DNA of 12,832 nucleotides. It comes from Thalassiosira profunda (taxonomy: Eukaryota; Bacillariophyta; Thalassiosirophyceae; Thalassiosirales; Thalassiosiraceae). Location: NCBI GenBank assembly GCA_036939355.1, contig JALLAP010001245.1:1-12832 (forward strand). Direction: 5' to 3'. How positions within the stretch are numbered: position 1 is the stretch's first letter; each line of letters starts with the position of its first letter. Positions 1-7,177 of the stretch are shown here, piece by piece. Position numbers and translations under genes: made by a program. The notes beneath the pieces are model-generated. The model saw only the letters and a program-made list of their open reading frames with translations, was not told the origin of the DNA and searched no databases.

Positions 1-872
1 AACTGTGGCGCGTGAACAAGCTGGTCAGCGCGAGTATCCGGTTTCGGCGGATCGAATGCAAGCCAAAGGACGTCATGCTGCCGATGGCGATTATTCTTGG
101 GTTGAATGTTATCCTGTTGAGCATCTGGACAGCCATCGATCCGCCCCAGTGGCAGCGGATTTACACAGATCCACTGAACTCGTACGGCACCTGCCGGCCC
201 TACGGTACTGGAGATGATGGCGACACGACTGCCAGCAAGGTCATCGTGTCTCTACTGGCTGTTGTGAACATCTGTGCACTCATCCTGGCCCAGGTGCAAG
301 CTTGGAAGGCCCGCACCATCACCTCGGAGGTCCTCAGCGAGAGCAAGTACATCAGTCTCGCTATCTTTGGGAACCTGCAAATCTTTCTAATCGGTCTCCC
401 GCTGTTGGTGATTGTCGAGGACAACCCTTCCGCGCGCTACTTCCTCTCTGTTGGCATCATATTCCTCGTTTGTGTCGGGATGCTTCTACTGATCTTTGGG
501 CCCAAGATTTGGTTCATTCGGCACCCTCCTGCCGGAGGATTCGACATCCGGAGCACCACTGGCAGAGAATCGACAGCGATTGGCAACAGCACTTATGGGG
601 CGGACGAACATCGCAGCGTGTCGTCGAACTTCCTCTCGAAGGAGCTGGCGGAGAAAGATGAGACGCTTGCCGACTTTAAGAGCAAGGTCGCTCAACTGTG
701 CGAGAAATACAACATTGATCCTACGGAAGCGGACGCCGTCTTTGCGTCGGTGCCGGTAGTGCCGGAAGAGATGGCCATTGAAAAGGGACCGCACAAACTT
801 CCTGCGGTATCGGAGCTTAGCGGGGCAACCGGTCTTCACGAATCCGAGAAAGAGTCTGAAGCAGACGTGTAG
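1..872 (+). CDS. Class C (GABA-B-like) G protein-coupled receptor, C-terminal part
   Basis: The gene is cut by the left edge; the reading frame is open from base 3 (LWRVNK...) to a TAG at 870-872. The opening LWRVNK matches the K/LWR-hydrophobic motif that precedes TM4 in GABA-B-type receptors. Four hydrophobic segments follow: TM4 at about 69-140, TM5 at 231-305, TM6 at 345-419 and TM7 at 432-500. A single Cys (CRPYG) between TM4 and TM5 is the likely partner of the conserved extracellular disulphide. TM7 ends in FGPKIWF, with the class C Pro-Lys at the membrane exit. The cytoplasmic tail of about 120 residues is polar and holds a short predicted coiled coil around KELAEKDETLADFKSKVAQL, as in GABA-B tails that dimerise. 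It would sit in a membrane and signal to heterotrimeric G proteins; the ligand cannot be read because the extracellular part lies outside the window. The family call is firm; the ligand is unknown. It converges on the annexin gene with an 87-bp gap. Confidence 0.85.
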   Translation, partial: LWRVNKLVSASIRFRRIECKPKDVMLPMAIILGLNVILLSIWTAIDPPQWQRIYTDPLNSYGTCRPYGTGDDGDTTASKVIVSLLAVVNICALILAQVQAWKARTITSEVLSESKYISLAIFGNLQIFLIGLPLLVIVEDNPSARYFLSVGIIFLVCVGMLLLIFGPKIWFIRHPPAGGFDIRSTTGRESTAIGNSTYGADEHRSVSSNFLSKELAEKDETLADFKSKVAQLCEKYNIDPTEADAVFASVPVVPEEMAIEKGPHKLPAVSELSGATGLHESEKESEADV

Positions 873-959
873 TGGAATGAAGGGAGAAGATCGGGTAGGA
901 GTGCTGAGTTGTCAAACTGTTGTTTTGTTAAGATAAAGAAACTGTTTGATGATGTCCAT

Positions 960-2226
960 TTAACCCTGCGGCCACGCCACCTTCACCATCTCCAAAAGGA
1001 GCCTCTCGAAGTCGCCTCTCGTTTCGCTTTCGACCCGATCCGCAATCGTCTTCGAAGAGAGATTTATGTGAGCAATCTGAACTGACTGCAAGACGTGCTG
1101 ATACCGAAGGATGGCGCACGAAAGACCAAGCTCGTCCGTGCCCATCCCCTTGCAGGTGCTCTTGATATGTTCTGCAATCGCATCGTAAGGTTTGAGTTTC
1201 ATGTTCACGGTATGAATGGCCGCATCTTCGGCCTTCCCGCTGAGTTCCTTCTACCATCTCCAAAAGGAGCCTCTCGAAGTCGCCTCTCGTTTCGCTTTCG
1301 ACCCGATCTGCAATCGTCTTCGAGTAAAGATTGATATGAGATATCTGAACTTTCTGTAGGATGTGCTGATACCGAAGGATGGCGCACGAAAGGCCAAGCT
1401 CGTCCGTGCCCATCCCCTTGCAGGTGCTCTTGATGTGTTCTGCGATCGCATCGTAAGGTTTGAGCTTCATGTTCACGGTATGAATGGCCGCATCTTCGGC
1501 CTTCCCGCTGAGTTCCTTCTCCAGAGCTTTTTGCAGATTAACGTTGTTCTCCGCCACGTAACAGTCATCTACCATGCGCAAGTACTGCGGCGGCGCCTTG
1601 CAGATGATATCGAAGAGCGTGTCTTCGTCCGTCCCAAAACGCTTTCCCTGCCCAGCGTCGTAGAACGTTTTGGCATCCTCCGCCGCCTTCGTTGTATTAT
1701 GATAGGTTGGGTCGAACGTCTCCTCCATTCCCTGCAAGCACGCCATGATAAGCTTCTTCATATCTCCGTGCACCTCGGAGTCGACCACACTGACAATATC
1801 TTCCTTGTATCGGGCAAAGTACGCCTTCTTCAACAGTTGCAACTCCTCGTTGGATCGCCCGCAAAGTACCGACAAGAGCAGCCTCTCGTCCGTGCCTGCG
1901 CCCTTTGTTGCTTTGCGGACGATCTTCGCCTCGGCGTCCAGGGCGGGCAACGACAGCAATTGCAGGAGGAAGCCAAAGTCGCCATGATTCTCCGCCTTCA
2001 TCAATTCTTTGAGTTCGACGCCGAACATCTCCTTGTATCGGTACGCGATGAGGCTCCGCTCGGTGGTGGCTTTGGAGCCGAGGACGTCGATGAGCAATTG
2101 CTCGTCGGTGCCCAGGCCATCGGTGGCTTCCTTTATGTGCTCGCACGCCGCGTCGATCTCCGGGGTGTATTCCGGGGTTCCGAGGGCAGTTCTGTGCACC
2201 TCGTCGGGGTAGATGTTCAGGCTCAT
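960..2226 (-). CDS. Annexin, with duplicated fourth-repeat 3' segment
   Basis: This is a four-repeat annexin, binding acidic phospholipid in a Ca2+-dependent way on the cytosolic face of membranes. The start MSLNIYPDEV (ATG at 2224-2226) is preferred because the in-frame sequence upstream is low-complexity. Ca-site loops GLGTDE, GAGTDE, RFGTDE and GMGTDE lie at residues 37-42, 109-114, 196-201 and 271-276, one per repeat. Acidic residues about 40 residues later (for example E312 in repeat 4) fit type II Ca sites. Repeat 4 is followed at once by a second copy of its own coding sequence, shifted by one frame. The unspliced frame therefore reads on to 928 as non-annexin sequence, while the second copy, in its own frame, ends normally as LLLEMVKVAWPQG and TAA at 960-962. 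A small intron joining the copies would repair the frame: 1086-1350 gives one repeat 4, and 1086-1254 gives four and a half repeats. The exact 3' exon structure is unresolved; the annexin identity is certain. Confidence 0.85.
985..1252 (-). repeat. Tandem direct repeat, copy A (distal annexin 3' segment)
   Basis: This is the second copy, in transcript order, of a 268-bp unit that directly abuts copy B with no spacer. I count 17 substitutions against copy B, with no indels. Twelve of them fall in a roughly 40-bp core. The five outside the core are all synonymous in the annexin frame. Copy A encodes the same part of repeat 4, but in a frame offset by one because 268 is not a multiple of three. 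A TAG sits exactly at the junction in its frame. It carries the natural C-terminal codons and stop just beyond the unit. Two changes create TTGCAG acceptor-like motifs that copy B lacks. Confidence 0.95.
1253..1520 (-). repeat. Tandem direct repeat, copy B (proximal annexin 3' segment)
   Basis: This is the first copy, in transcript order, of the 268-bp unit and lies in the main annexin frame from KELSGKAED through LLLEMV. Relative to copy A it encodes I, K, S and Y where copy A has V, S, A and S, all within a 16-residue stretch of repeat 4. At its 3' end the junction reads ATG followed by GTAGAAG, a plausible 5' splice site created by the duplication. Confidence 0.95.
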
Positions 2227-2712
2227 CTCAGTTGGGAATCTGATGATGTAATCTGCTCGCCGCGGCGAGGCCAAGCGTCCGCTTGACTGCCTTAGGTGCC
2301 GCTGCTGCGTTGTCCGCACTCGCTCCACGCGGCTTCTTGCCGTCGGTGTCGGTGGGCAGCAGGCGCAGCGGGTTGGTGAGCTAGATATCGTACTGAGCGC
2401 GCCGCCTTCTTGGTGTTGGGGAGGCGGAGCGGGAGATAGAGGGAGCGGAACGGAGCAGGAGCGAGGCGAATTTTTCACTTTCTTTGTGTCCTTACCTTTA
2501 GGGGTGTGTAAATTTTATGAGAATTAGTTAGCTTACCCCTACCTATCTCTGGAGGAGCGGGTTGGTTAGTTGGGGGAGGTCCCCCAGAGTCCCCTCACAC
2601 CTGTTTGCGCAACTCCTCTTCTTCCCCAATCTCTTCCTCTCAATGAAGTTACTTTAGATCCCTCTCAACAGTTGTTAAAGGAAGCAACCACTGTCAATCC
2701 ACCCAAAACAGC
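2227..2712 (-). promoter_or_regulatory. Annexin upstream region with possible 5'UTR intron
   Basis: This gap of 486 bp lies between the end of the proteasome gene and the annexin start, so it must hold the proteasome 3'UTR and the annexin promoter and leader. On the minus strand a near-consensus 5' splice site (AAAG/GTAAGG) has its GT at 2495-2494. Possible acceptors are CATCATCAG ending at 2240 and TATCTAG ending at 2381. A 5'UTR intron of about 256 nt (2240-2495) would resemble the other introns here in length. I see no TATA box or repeat. An ATG at 2478 is in frame with annexin, but the intervening 84 codons are low-complexity, so I treat them as untranslated. Confidence 0.35.
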
Positions 2713-3663
2713 TCACAACCGTTCGAGGACCGCCCCCACCTCCTCGGCCGTGGCGCTGTGGTATCCCCGGTCTTCCGTCACCCGCGCCAACTCCACGTTG
2801 TCCGTCGATATCTTCTCCTCCATGACCTGCTTCAGCGTGCTCAAAGCCAGCTCCTCCGCCTCCTCCAGCGTCATGTCCTCGTTGTAGCTTTCCTGCAATG
2901 TGCTCTGCGCCCCCTCGCTCCCGGCCCCGATGGCCTTGGCCTTGTACCTCACAAAGGTCCCCGAGGGATCCGAGAAGAAGAGCTGGTGCCCCCCGAGATC
3001 GTCGTGGCCGGCGATGAGGAGGGCGACGCCGAAGGGGCGGGACATGCGCTTGTCCTTGTCGCCGTCGGAGCCCTCGCCGAAGGAGAGGGCCAGGTCGCAA
3101 ACTCCTGCGAATGGGAGAGAGGGTGTTGTTAGTCAATTTGCTGTGAAACATCAAATGGTTGTTTCTTGCAATTGGTTGGAGATTAGCCCGCCCCCTCGTT
3201 GACAATGCACAATTCAGCCTCCCACTCATATCTTGTGCACACCTCTCCAGGCTGAAAATATTCATGCCCTCTCCGCCAACCCCTCATTGCAAAAACTGCC
3301 AAACACATTCAGATACTCACCCTGCGTCAATGCCTCCACCCCAATGGCCTCGTCGTAGGTAAACCGGTGGTTCTGCGCCTCCACCCGCGCATGGTCCACC
3401 AACGTCCGCGCATCGGCCACCAACCCGCTCATCGCCGCGCCAACATGGCTGTCAATCTCGGCAATCTTCTCCACGCTGCTCGGCTCCAACAGCGGGGAGG
3501 TCAACCGCTTCTCGACCGCCAACACCGAGCCGTGCTTCGTCTGGAGGCCGAGGGCCGTCGAGCCGAGCTTGATCGCCTCGATGGCGTACTCGACCTGGAA
3601 GAGGCGGCCCTCGGGGGAGAAGGTGTTGACGCCCCTGTCGTATTCGGAGCGTGTGAGGTACAT
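2713..3663 (-). CDS. PSMA5: 20S proteasome subunit alpha type-5
   Basis: Two exons, 3321-3663 and 2713-3104, are joined across a 216-nt intron with donor GTGAGT and acceptor TTCGCAG. The splice restores ...[17 protein letters not shown]... and gives a 244-residue protein, close to the human subunit's 241. The N-terminus [20 protein letters not shown] is almost identical to human alpha-5 and contains the alpha-type signature, followed by [19 protein letters not shown]. Later landmarks are [53 protein letters not shown] and LKQVMEEK. As an alpha-ring subunit of the 20S core it is non-catalytic; it forms the gated entry pore and docks the 19S cap. It acts in cytosol and nucleus. The ATG is shared with the conserved family start. 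It is divergent from the LIC-like gene across 284 bp. Identity is firm. Confidence 0.97.
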
Positions 3664-3947
3664 GGCTGATATGTATGTCTATGAAAGGGCTGTGGCGGGC
3701 AATGGAGGCAGAGAGCGGCTGGGAGGAGCGAGGAGGGGCGGTCGGCTTTGGCGTGCTAGGCTGGGCGCAGGGGAGGCGAAGTGAAATCGAAGGGGATGGA
3801 AAGGAGACGAAAATGTTGCCCCTGTTGGTAAATCCTGCCAGATTGCACCATTTTGTTATCCCTGGGGTGCCTAAGAGCAAGATTGTTTGGTGACATAATC
3901 GTTTAAATAAATCTCTCTAGGTTGAGGTACTTTTATGAGAAATATTT
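3664..3947. promoter_or_regulatory. Shared divergent promoter region, proteasome alpha-5 / LIC-like gene
   Basis: This 284-bp gap separates two start codons that point away from each other, so it must drive both genes or hold two compact promoters. An AT-rich TTTAAATAAA lies at 3902-3911, about 40 bp before the first ATG on the right, and could be a core element. The proteasome-proximal half is purine-rich and GC-rich. No clear palindromic operator or repeat is visible. Confidence 0.5.
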
Positions 3948-5588
3948 ATGAGTACTCATTTAGAGATACCCCAGCATCCCCCAGAAGACAGTGGTGCTGG
4001 GAGAGGCCCGACGTTGGTTGTTGTTGCAAGCATGGGGCTCTTCGCCGCCCTCACCGCCGCCCCCGAGGGGACCGCCCCCGCCGCCACCCAGTCCTCCTCT
4101 CCCCCCGAGGCGATCCAGCTTCACGCCGAACGGGCCCTCGACTTTTTGGAGGGCGCGGCGGTGCACGTGGCCGTCGGCGCAAAACCGGGCGGAGAGGGCA
4201 GCAAGGAGGGGTCTGCCAGTGGGGAGCACTCGCGGTATTATTCCGCGCTGACGTACCAGGCCGTGCAGACGCAGCAGGACGAGGGCCCGCTGCCTGGCAA
4301 GGCTGCGTCTGGTGGAGCTGCAACTGCAAAGGCGCAGAGGCATGCGAGGCCCGATCTGGGGATTTGGGATTGTCGCGTGGAGGGGGGCAATGCCGCGGCT
4401 TCGGCCGCCCTGCTGAAACGAGTGGTCATGGGCCAGAAAATAGAAGCTGCTGAGGAACCCAACCCATCTGAGGAGGAGAAGGGTGGAGAGTCAGATGCAG
4501 CAGACCAAGCTGACAAAAATGACGAGAGTGTCAAGCCCGTGGTATTGGCTGTCGATATTTCAGCGCCGGCCGAGGTGCAGCCCGTGGTGGAGCGCATGAG
4601 GGAGGTGGTATTGAACACGTTCGATGGCAAGGAGAAGGCTGACAGTTGCAATCCTCGCATATGTACGACCACCATCAAGGCGTTGCAAAATGCGCAGTTT
4701 GGCAAGGCAAAGATTCAGGAGGAAGTTGCAAAGGCCGGTTCCTCGAACGAGCCGAGAATACCGCTGATTCTGGCGGTCATTGTGCCATCGAAGAATGCTG
4801 CGTCGTCCATGTCCGCGGCGGACGAGTACCTGGAGAAGCAATCGCTCGCATTGCTGCTGTATCATTTGCACAAGTTCGCGTTGGAGACGAATTGCACGCT
4901 CTGCTTTGTGAGCGAGAAGGGATCGTCCGCATCGCCGGTTGAAACCCCGGGCACTGAAGGTGAGGAGAAGAAATCGGATGGCGCTGGGGAGAGTGACCTA
5001 TTGCTGGGGAGAAATAGCACCATGTCCGTCGACGAGCTTGGCAAAGTGATTCGGCGAGTAGCAATGGGGCTGACCCCCGTGGAGGAGGGCGATTTAATGC
5101 AACAAAACGAGGAGGGAAAGGAGGAAGGCAAGGACGAAATCGCATCGATTCCGCCATCAATCCACGTGCCAGGATCGCACGACGCCGAGCTCATCCATGG
5201 AGCGTACCTGCGCAACGCCTCGTGCGAGGGACGGTGGGACGCGGCCACGGTCAATCTGGAGGCGGCGCTGCCCCAGCGAACGGCCACTGTCTCGAACGAC
5301 GAAACCGCAAAGGAGGAAACGAGCGAGCGCAAAGGCGACGAGGAGTGGCTGTCCCAGCTCGCGTCGTCCATCGGCCTCTCGCCCGACTCGGCCCCCGCGT
5401 CGGCCGCGTCGTCCCGCGCCTCGTCCCGGGCGACGACGCCCACGCGGGAGCGGAAGGAGAAGGCGAAGAAGCCGATGGCGAAGCCGAAGCGCGCAACCCG
5501 GAGCAGCGCGAGGAACAAGGATTCGAAGCCGAAGGACGAGAAGGAGGTGATGAGCTTTTTTGATAACTTGCTGAAGGACAAGAAGTGA
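3948..5588 (+). CDS. Cytoplasmic dynein light intermediate chain-like protein, no P-loop
   Basis: The protein has 546 residues in one exon. I assign it from the order of features matched to animal dynein LIC. Residues 136-158 (DLGIWDCRVEGG...LLKRV) parallel the NVWILDG...LLKFSL switch region. KPVVLAVDISAPAEV at 196-210 parallels VVVLVLDLSRP. RIPLILAVIVPSKN at 270-283 parallels GIPVLVVCTKCD. LHKFALETNCTLCFVSEK at 307-324 parallels IRRFCLQYGAALIYTSVK. SIHVPGSHDAELI at 404-416 parallels VFIPAGWDNEKKI. A disordered Ser/Lys/Arg-rich linker leads to a C-terminal VMSFFDNLLKDKK (534-546), matching the LIC helix with FFxxLL that binds adaptors such as Hook and BICD. No GxxxxGK[ST] is present near the N-terminus. 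The role would be linking cytoplasmic dynein to cargo adaptors. An alternative ATG at 4032 would remove 28 residues. This is family-level inference from remote similarity, fairly convincing by co-linearity. Confidence 0.7.
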   Translation: MSTHLEIPQHPPEDSGAGRGPTLVVVASMGLFAALTAAPEGTAPAATQSSSPPEAIQLHAERALDFLEGAAVHVAVGAKPGGEGSKEGSASGEHSRYYSALTYQAVQTQQDEGPLPGKAASGGAATAKAQRHARPDLGIWDCRVEGGNAAASAALLKRVVMGQKIEAAEEPNPSEEEKGGESDAADQADKNDESVKPVVLAVDISAPAEVQPVVERMREVVLNTFDGKEKADSCNPRICTTTIKALQNAQFGKAKIQEEVAKAGSSNEPRIPLILAVIVPSKNAASSMSAADEYLEKQSLALLLYHLHKFALETNCTLCFVSEKGSSASPVETPGTEGEEKKSDGAGESDLLLGRNSTMSVDELGKVIRRVAMGLTPVEEGDLMQQNEEGKEEGKDEIASIPPSIHVPGSHDAELIHGAYLRNASCEGRWDAATVNLEAALPQRTATVSNDETAKEETSERKGDEEWLSQLASSIGLSPDSAPASAASSRASSRATTPTRERKEKAKKPMAKPKRATRSSARNKDSKPKDEKEVMSFFDNLLKDKK

Positions 5589-5659
5589 TGAAGATGATAC
5601 ATAAGCAAAATGGTCTACGAAGATGTGTCTGCTGTCTCGAGAGTGCTTCTGCCTCTGCC

Positions 5660-6310
5660 CTAAAATGAGAGCTTACGCGCCGGCAACTCATCATTGAAGT
5701 CCAGCCGCTTCCTCGTGCCCTCCCAGTGCTCGTCGATGAGTGCCTCTTGGACTGGAGTGCAAACCGCGCAGTCTTCGAACGGGCAGTTGTTAAAGTGGTA
5801 CATCAGTAGCTTGCTCCTGCCGCAGTGGCGGACGTTGCACGAGGCGTCTTTGCACGACCTCGCATGCTGGACCAGGACCTTCACATCCGAGCAATAGGGG
5901 TGCTTGCAGTCTCCATCCTTTTCGCACCCTTGTGCGTGATTGAGTAGAAAGAGGTGCTCCAGCATTCGGGGGCTGGCAGGGACGGGGGTGCTCCACTCGT
6001 AGTCTGCCGGAGGGCTCATCGTTTTTGTCGCCATTTCGTCGAACGATTCTCCGCTCTGCTGCTGCGACGATTCCCCCATTGCTAACATTGCTGTTGGTTT
6101 CTTTGCCGCCTGACTTTTGGCTTTGTGGACCGAGCTTGCAGCGCAAGGGCGACGCTGAGTCTTGGCTGAGTCGGGAGTGTCATCGAGTAGTGTGGTTTCA
6201 AGTCTGACTTTAGTCGAGGAGGAAACGGCTCGACCGTTTCTCGAGGCTCGTCGCTGCGGTTTTCGATGGCTCACGACAGGCGTGATTTCTGAGCGAATGC
6301 GACTCGCCAT
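5660..6310 (-). CDS. Stand-alone TAZ zinc-finger protein (CBP/p300-type adaptor domain)
   Basis: This 216-residue protein has a complete TAZ domain at about 115-187. All three HCCC zinc sites are intact: H125-C129-C135-C140, H149-C153-C158-C163 and H172-C176-C181-C184. The diagnostic stretches HARSCKDASC, HCGRSKLLMYH and CAVCTPV are present. TAZ domains in CBP/p300 and plant BT proteins bind transcription-factor activation domains, so a nuclear role in transcription is likely. There is no acetyltransferase, BTB, bromo or KIX domain. The N-terminal 110 residues are basic, Ser/Thr-rich and disordered, with Arg/Lys clusters that could serve as nuclear localisation signals. It may work as a scaffold or as a competitor of larger TAZ co-activators; that is inference. 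The stop lies 71 bp from the stop of the LIC-like gene, and the start is 180 bp from the divergent coiled-coil gene. Confidence 0.9.
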   Translation of the reverse strand: MASRIRSEITPVVSHRKPQRRASRNGRAVSSSTKVRLETTLLDDTPDSAKTQRRPCAASSVHKAKSQAAKKPTAMLAMGESSQQQSGESFDEMATKTMSPPADYEWSTPVPASPRMLEHLFLLNHAQGCEKDGDCKHPYCSDVKVLVQHARSCKDASCNVRHCGRSKLLMYHFNNCPFEDCAVCTPVQEALIDEHWEGTRKRLDFNDELPARKLSF

Positions 6311-6490
6311 CCCACCGATCGCCGTGGAAGAGATGAAAGGGTAGGCTCAAAGCCGTGCTCAAAGCACCCACCAAGCCTTGCACCCACCCCCCTCCCTTCT
6401 CTCGTCGACGACACCTTCCTCTTCTCCCGTTGTCCCGCCCGCATTCACTTGATCCAGACTGTTGCTGCCGAAGCAACGATAAGCAAGACG
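6311..6490. promoter_or_regulatory. Shared divergent promoter region, TAZ / coiled-coil genes
   Basis: Only 180 bp separate the two start codons, too little for two independent promoters of usual size, so transcription is probably bidirectional. The centre (6370-6440) is strongly pyrimidine-rich on the + strand (C/T runs). No TATA-like element is visible. Confidence 0.5.
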
Positions 6491-7081
6491 ATGGCCAACG
6501 CGGTATCTCCGAACGAATCCTTGCGTAGCGTCTTTGCGCCGGGAGTGTCGTCGAATCTTCAGAGCGACTTCGACGACACTCTGTCCGGCGTTCAGAGCGG
6601 ATTTGAGACGCCCAATATCAAGTCAGAAGAGGAGGATGGCTCCACCATCGACTCCAGCCCGACCAAGCCTCTCAAGCCGTGCCGCGCGTCGTCCCTGTCC
6701 CTTGGGCTGACCGAAGAGGAAGACGCCAAGGCGGAGTACCAAGCCAAGAAGAAGCGAGCCGAAGCCGCCGCTCGCGAGATGGCGGAGAACCTCGAGGTGA
6801 TTCGCTCGCACTTCAAAGAACTTCTCCGTGCACAAAAGCAAATCCAGGAGGCGCACGCCGAGAATGCGAGGTTGGGAATGAAGCTCATCGAGTTGGTGGA
6901 GAGGGAGGAGGCGAAGAAGGAGCGCGTGGATCGCAAGCATGACGCGTTGAGCGCCAAAGTGCAGGGGAAATACGATGGTGCCGAGGCACTGAGGGATGAC
7001 TCTGGAGATGCGCTCGAGAAGATGGCGGGAGTCTGCGGCATGTTCGAGCAGATGGTAAATGAGCAGCAGCTTGAAGAGTAG
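6491..7081 (+). CDS. Small coiled-coil protein of unknown function
   Basis: This 196-residue protein starts at the first ATG (MANAVSPNESLRSVFAPGV). Upstream in-frame sequence begins only with a TTG and lies in the promoter gap. Residues 1-70 are Ser/Asp/Glu-rich and look disordered, with several Ser-Pro and Thr-Pro phosphorylation-type sites (SSPTKP). Residues from about 72 to 150 are a long, highly charged helix rich in Ala, Glu, Lys and Arg with heptad-like hydrophobic spacing, consistent with a coiled coil. The C-terminus ALEKMAGVCGMFEQMVNEQQ looks like a short amphipathic helix. There is no signal peptide or membrane segment. I do not recognise a family. A microtubule, kinetochore or vesicle scaffold would be possible but is not supported by a motif. 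It shares a promoter gap with the TAZ gene and converges on the RABL6-like gene with a 96-bp gap. Confidence 0.75.
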   Translation: MANAVSPNESLRSVFAPGVSSNLQSDFDDTLSGVQSGFETPNIKSEEEDGSTIDSSPTKPLKPCRASSLSLGLTEEEDAKAEYQAKKKRAEAAAREMAENLEVIRSHFKELLRAQKQIQEAHAENARLGMKLIELVEREEAKKERVDRKHDALSAKVQGKYDGAEALRDDSGDALEKMAGVCGMFEQMVNEQQLEE

Positions 7082-7177
7082 GGGTTGCCAGTGGGTCTCC
7101 TGACAGTGCATATCGTGAGGGAATGAGGCTATGAATCTCGCCCAGTCAGTTTGTAGGCAGTGACGATGTATTTAATC

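Noticed and set aside
928..1252. The tail of the unspliced annexin frame (about 100 residues after repeat 4) as a new C-terminal domain
   Set aside because: It is the copy-A annexin sequence read in the wrong frame (Arg/His-rich, no family features), so it reflects the frame offset of the duplication.
1363..2286. Long plus-strand open frame opposite annexin
   Set aside because: A shadow of the annexin coding strand: it contains no family feature and tracks the annexin codons.
2231..2380. A 50-codon minus-strand frame upstream of annexin that reads like protein (contains PTDTDGKKPRGASADN) and starts just after a TCTAG
   Set aside because: It has no start codon, ends in TGA two bases before the annexin ATG, and I cannot find a donor that joins it to annexin in frame. 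Possibly leader sequence.
2227..2478. N-terminal 84-residue extension of annexin from the ATG at 2478
   Set aside because: Pro/Ser/Arg-rich low-complexity sequence without annexin or targeting features; the strong splice donor at 2495 suggests this is leader or intron.
3991..4251. Alternate frame reading KTVVLGE as a lost P-loop start of the LIC-like gene
   Set aside because: Downstream it becomes a proline run with no GK[ST]; the chosen frame carries all LIC-like blocks.
4862..5608. 248-codon minus-strand frame opposite the LIC-like gene
   Set aside because: Composition (Ser/Phe/Leu-rich) is what the antisense of an acidic, Lys-rich coding region gives; no motif.
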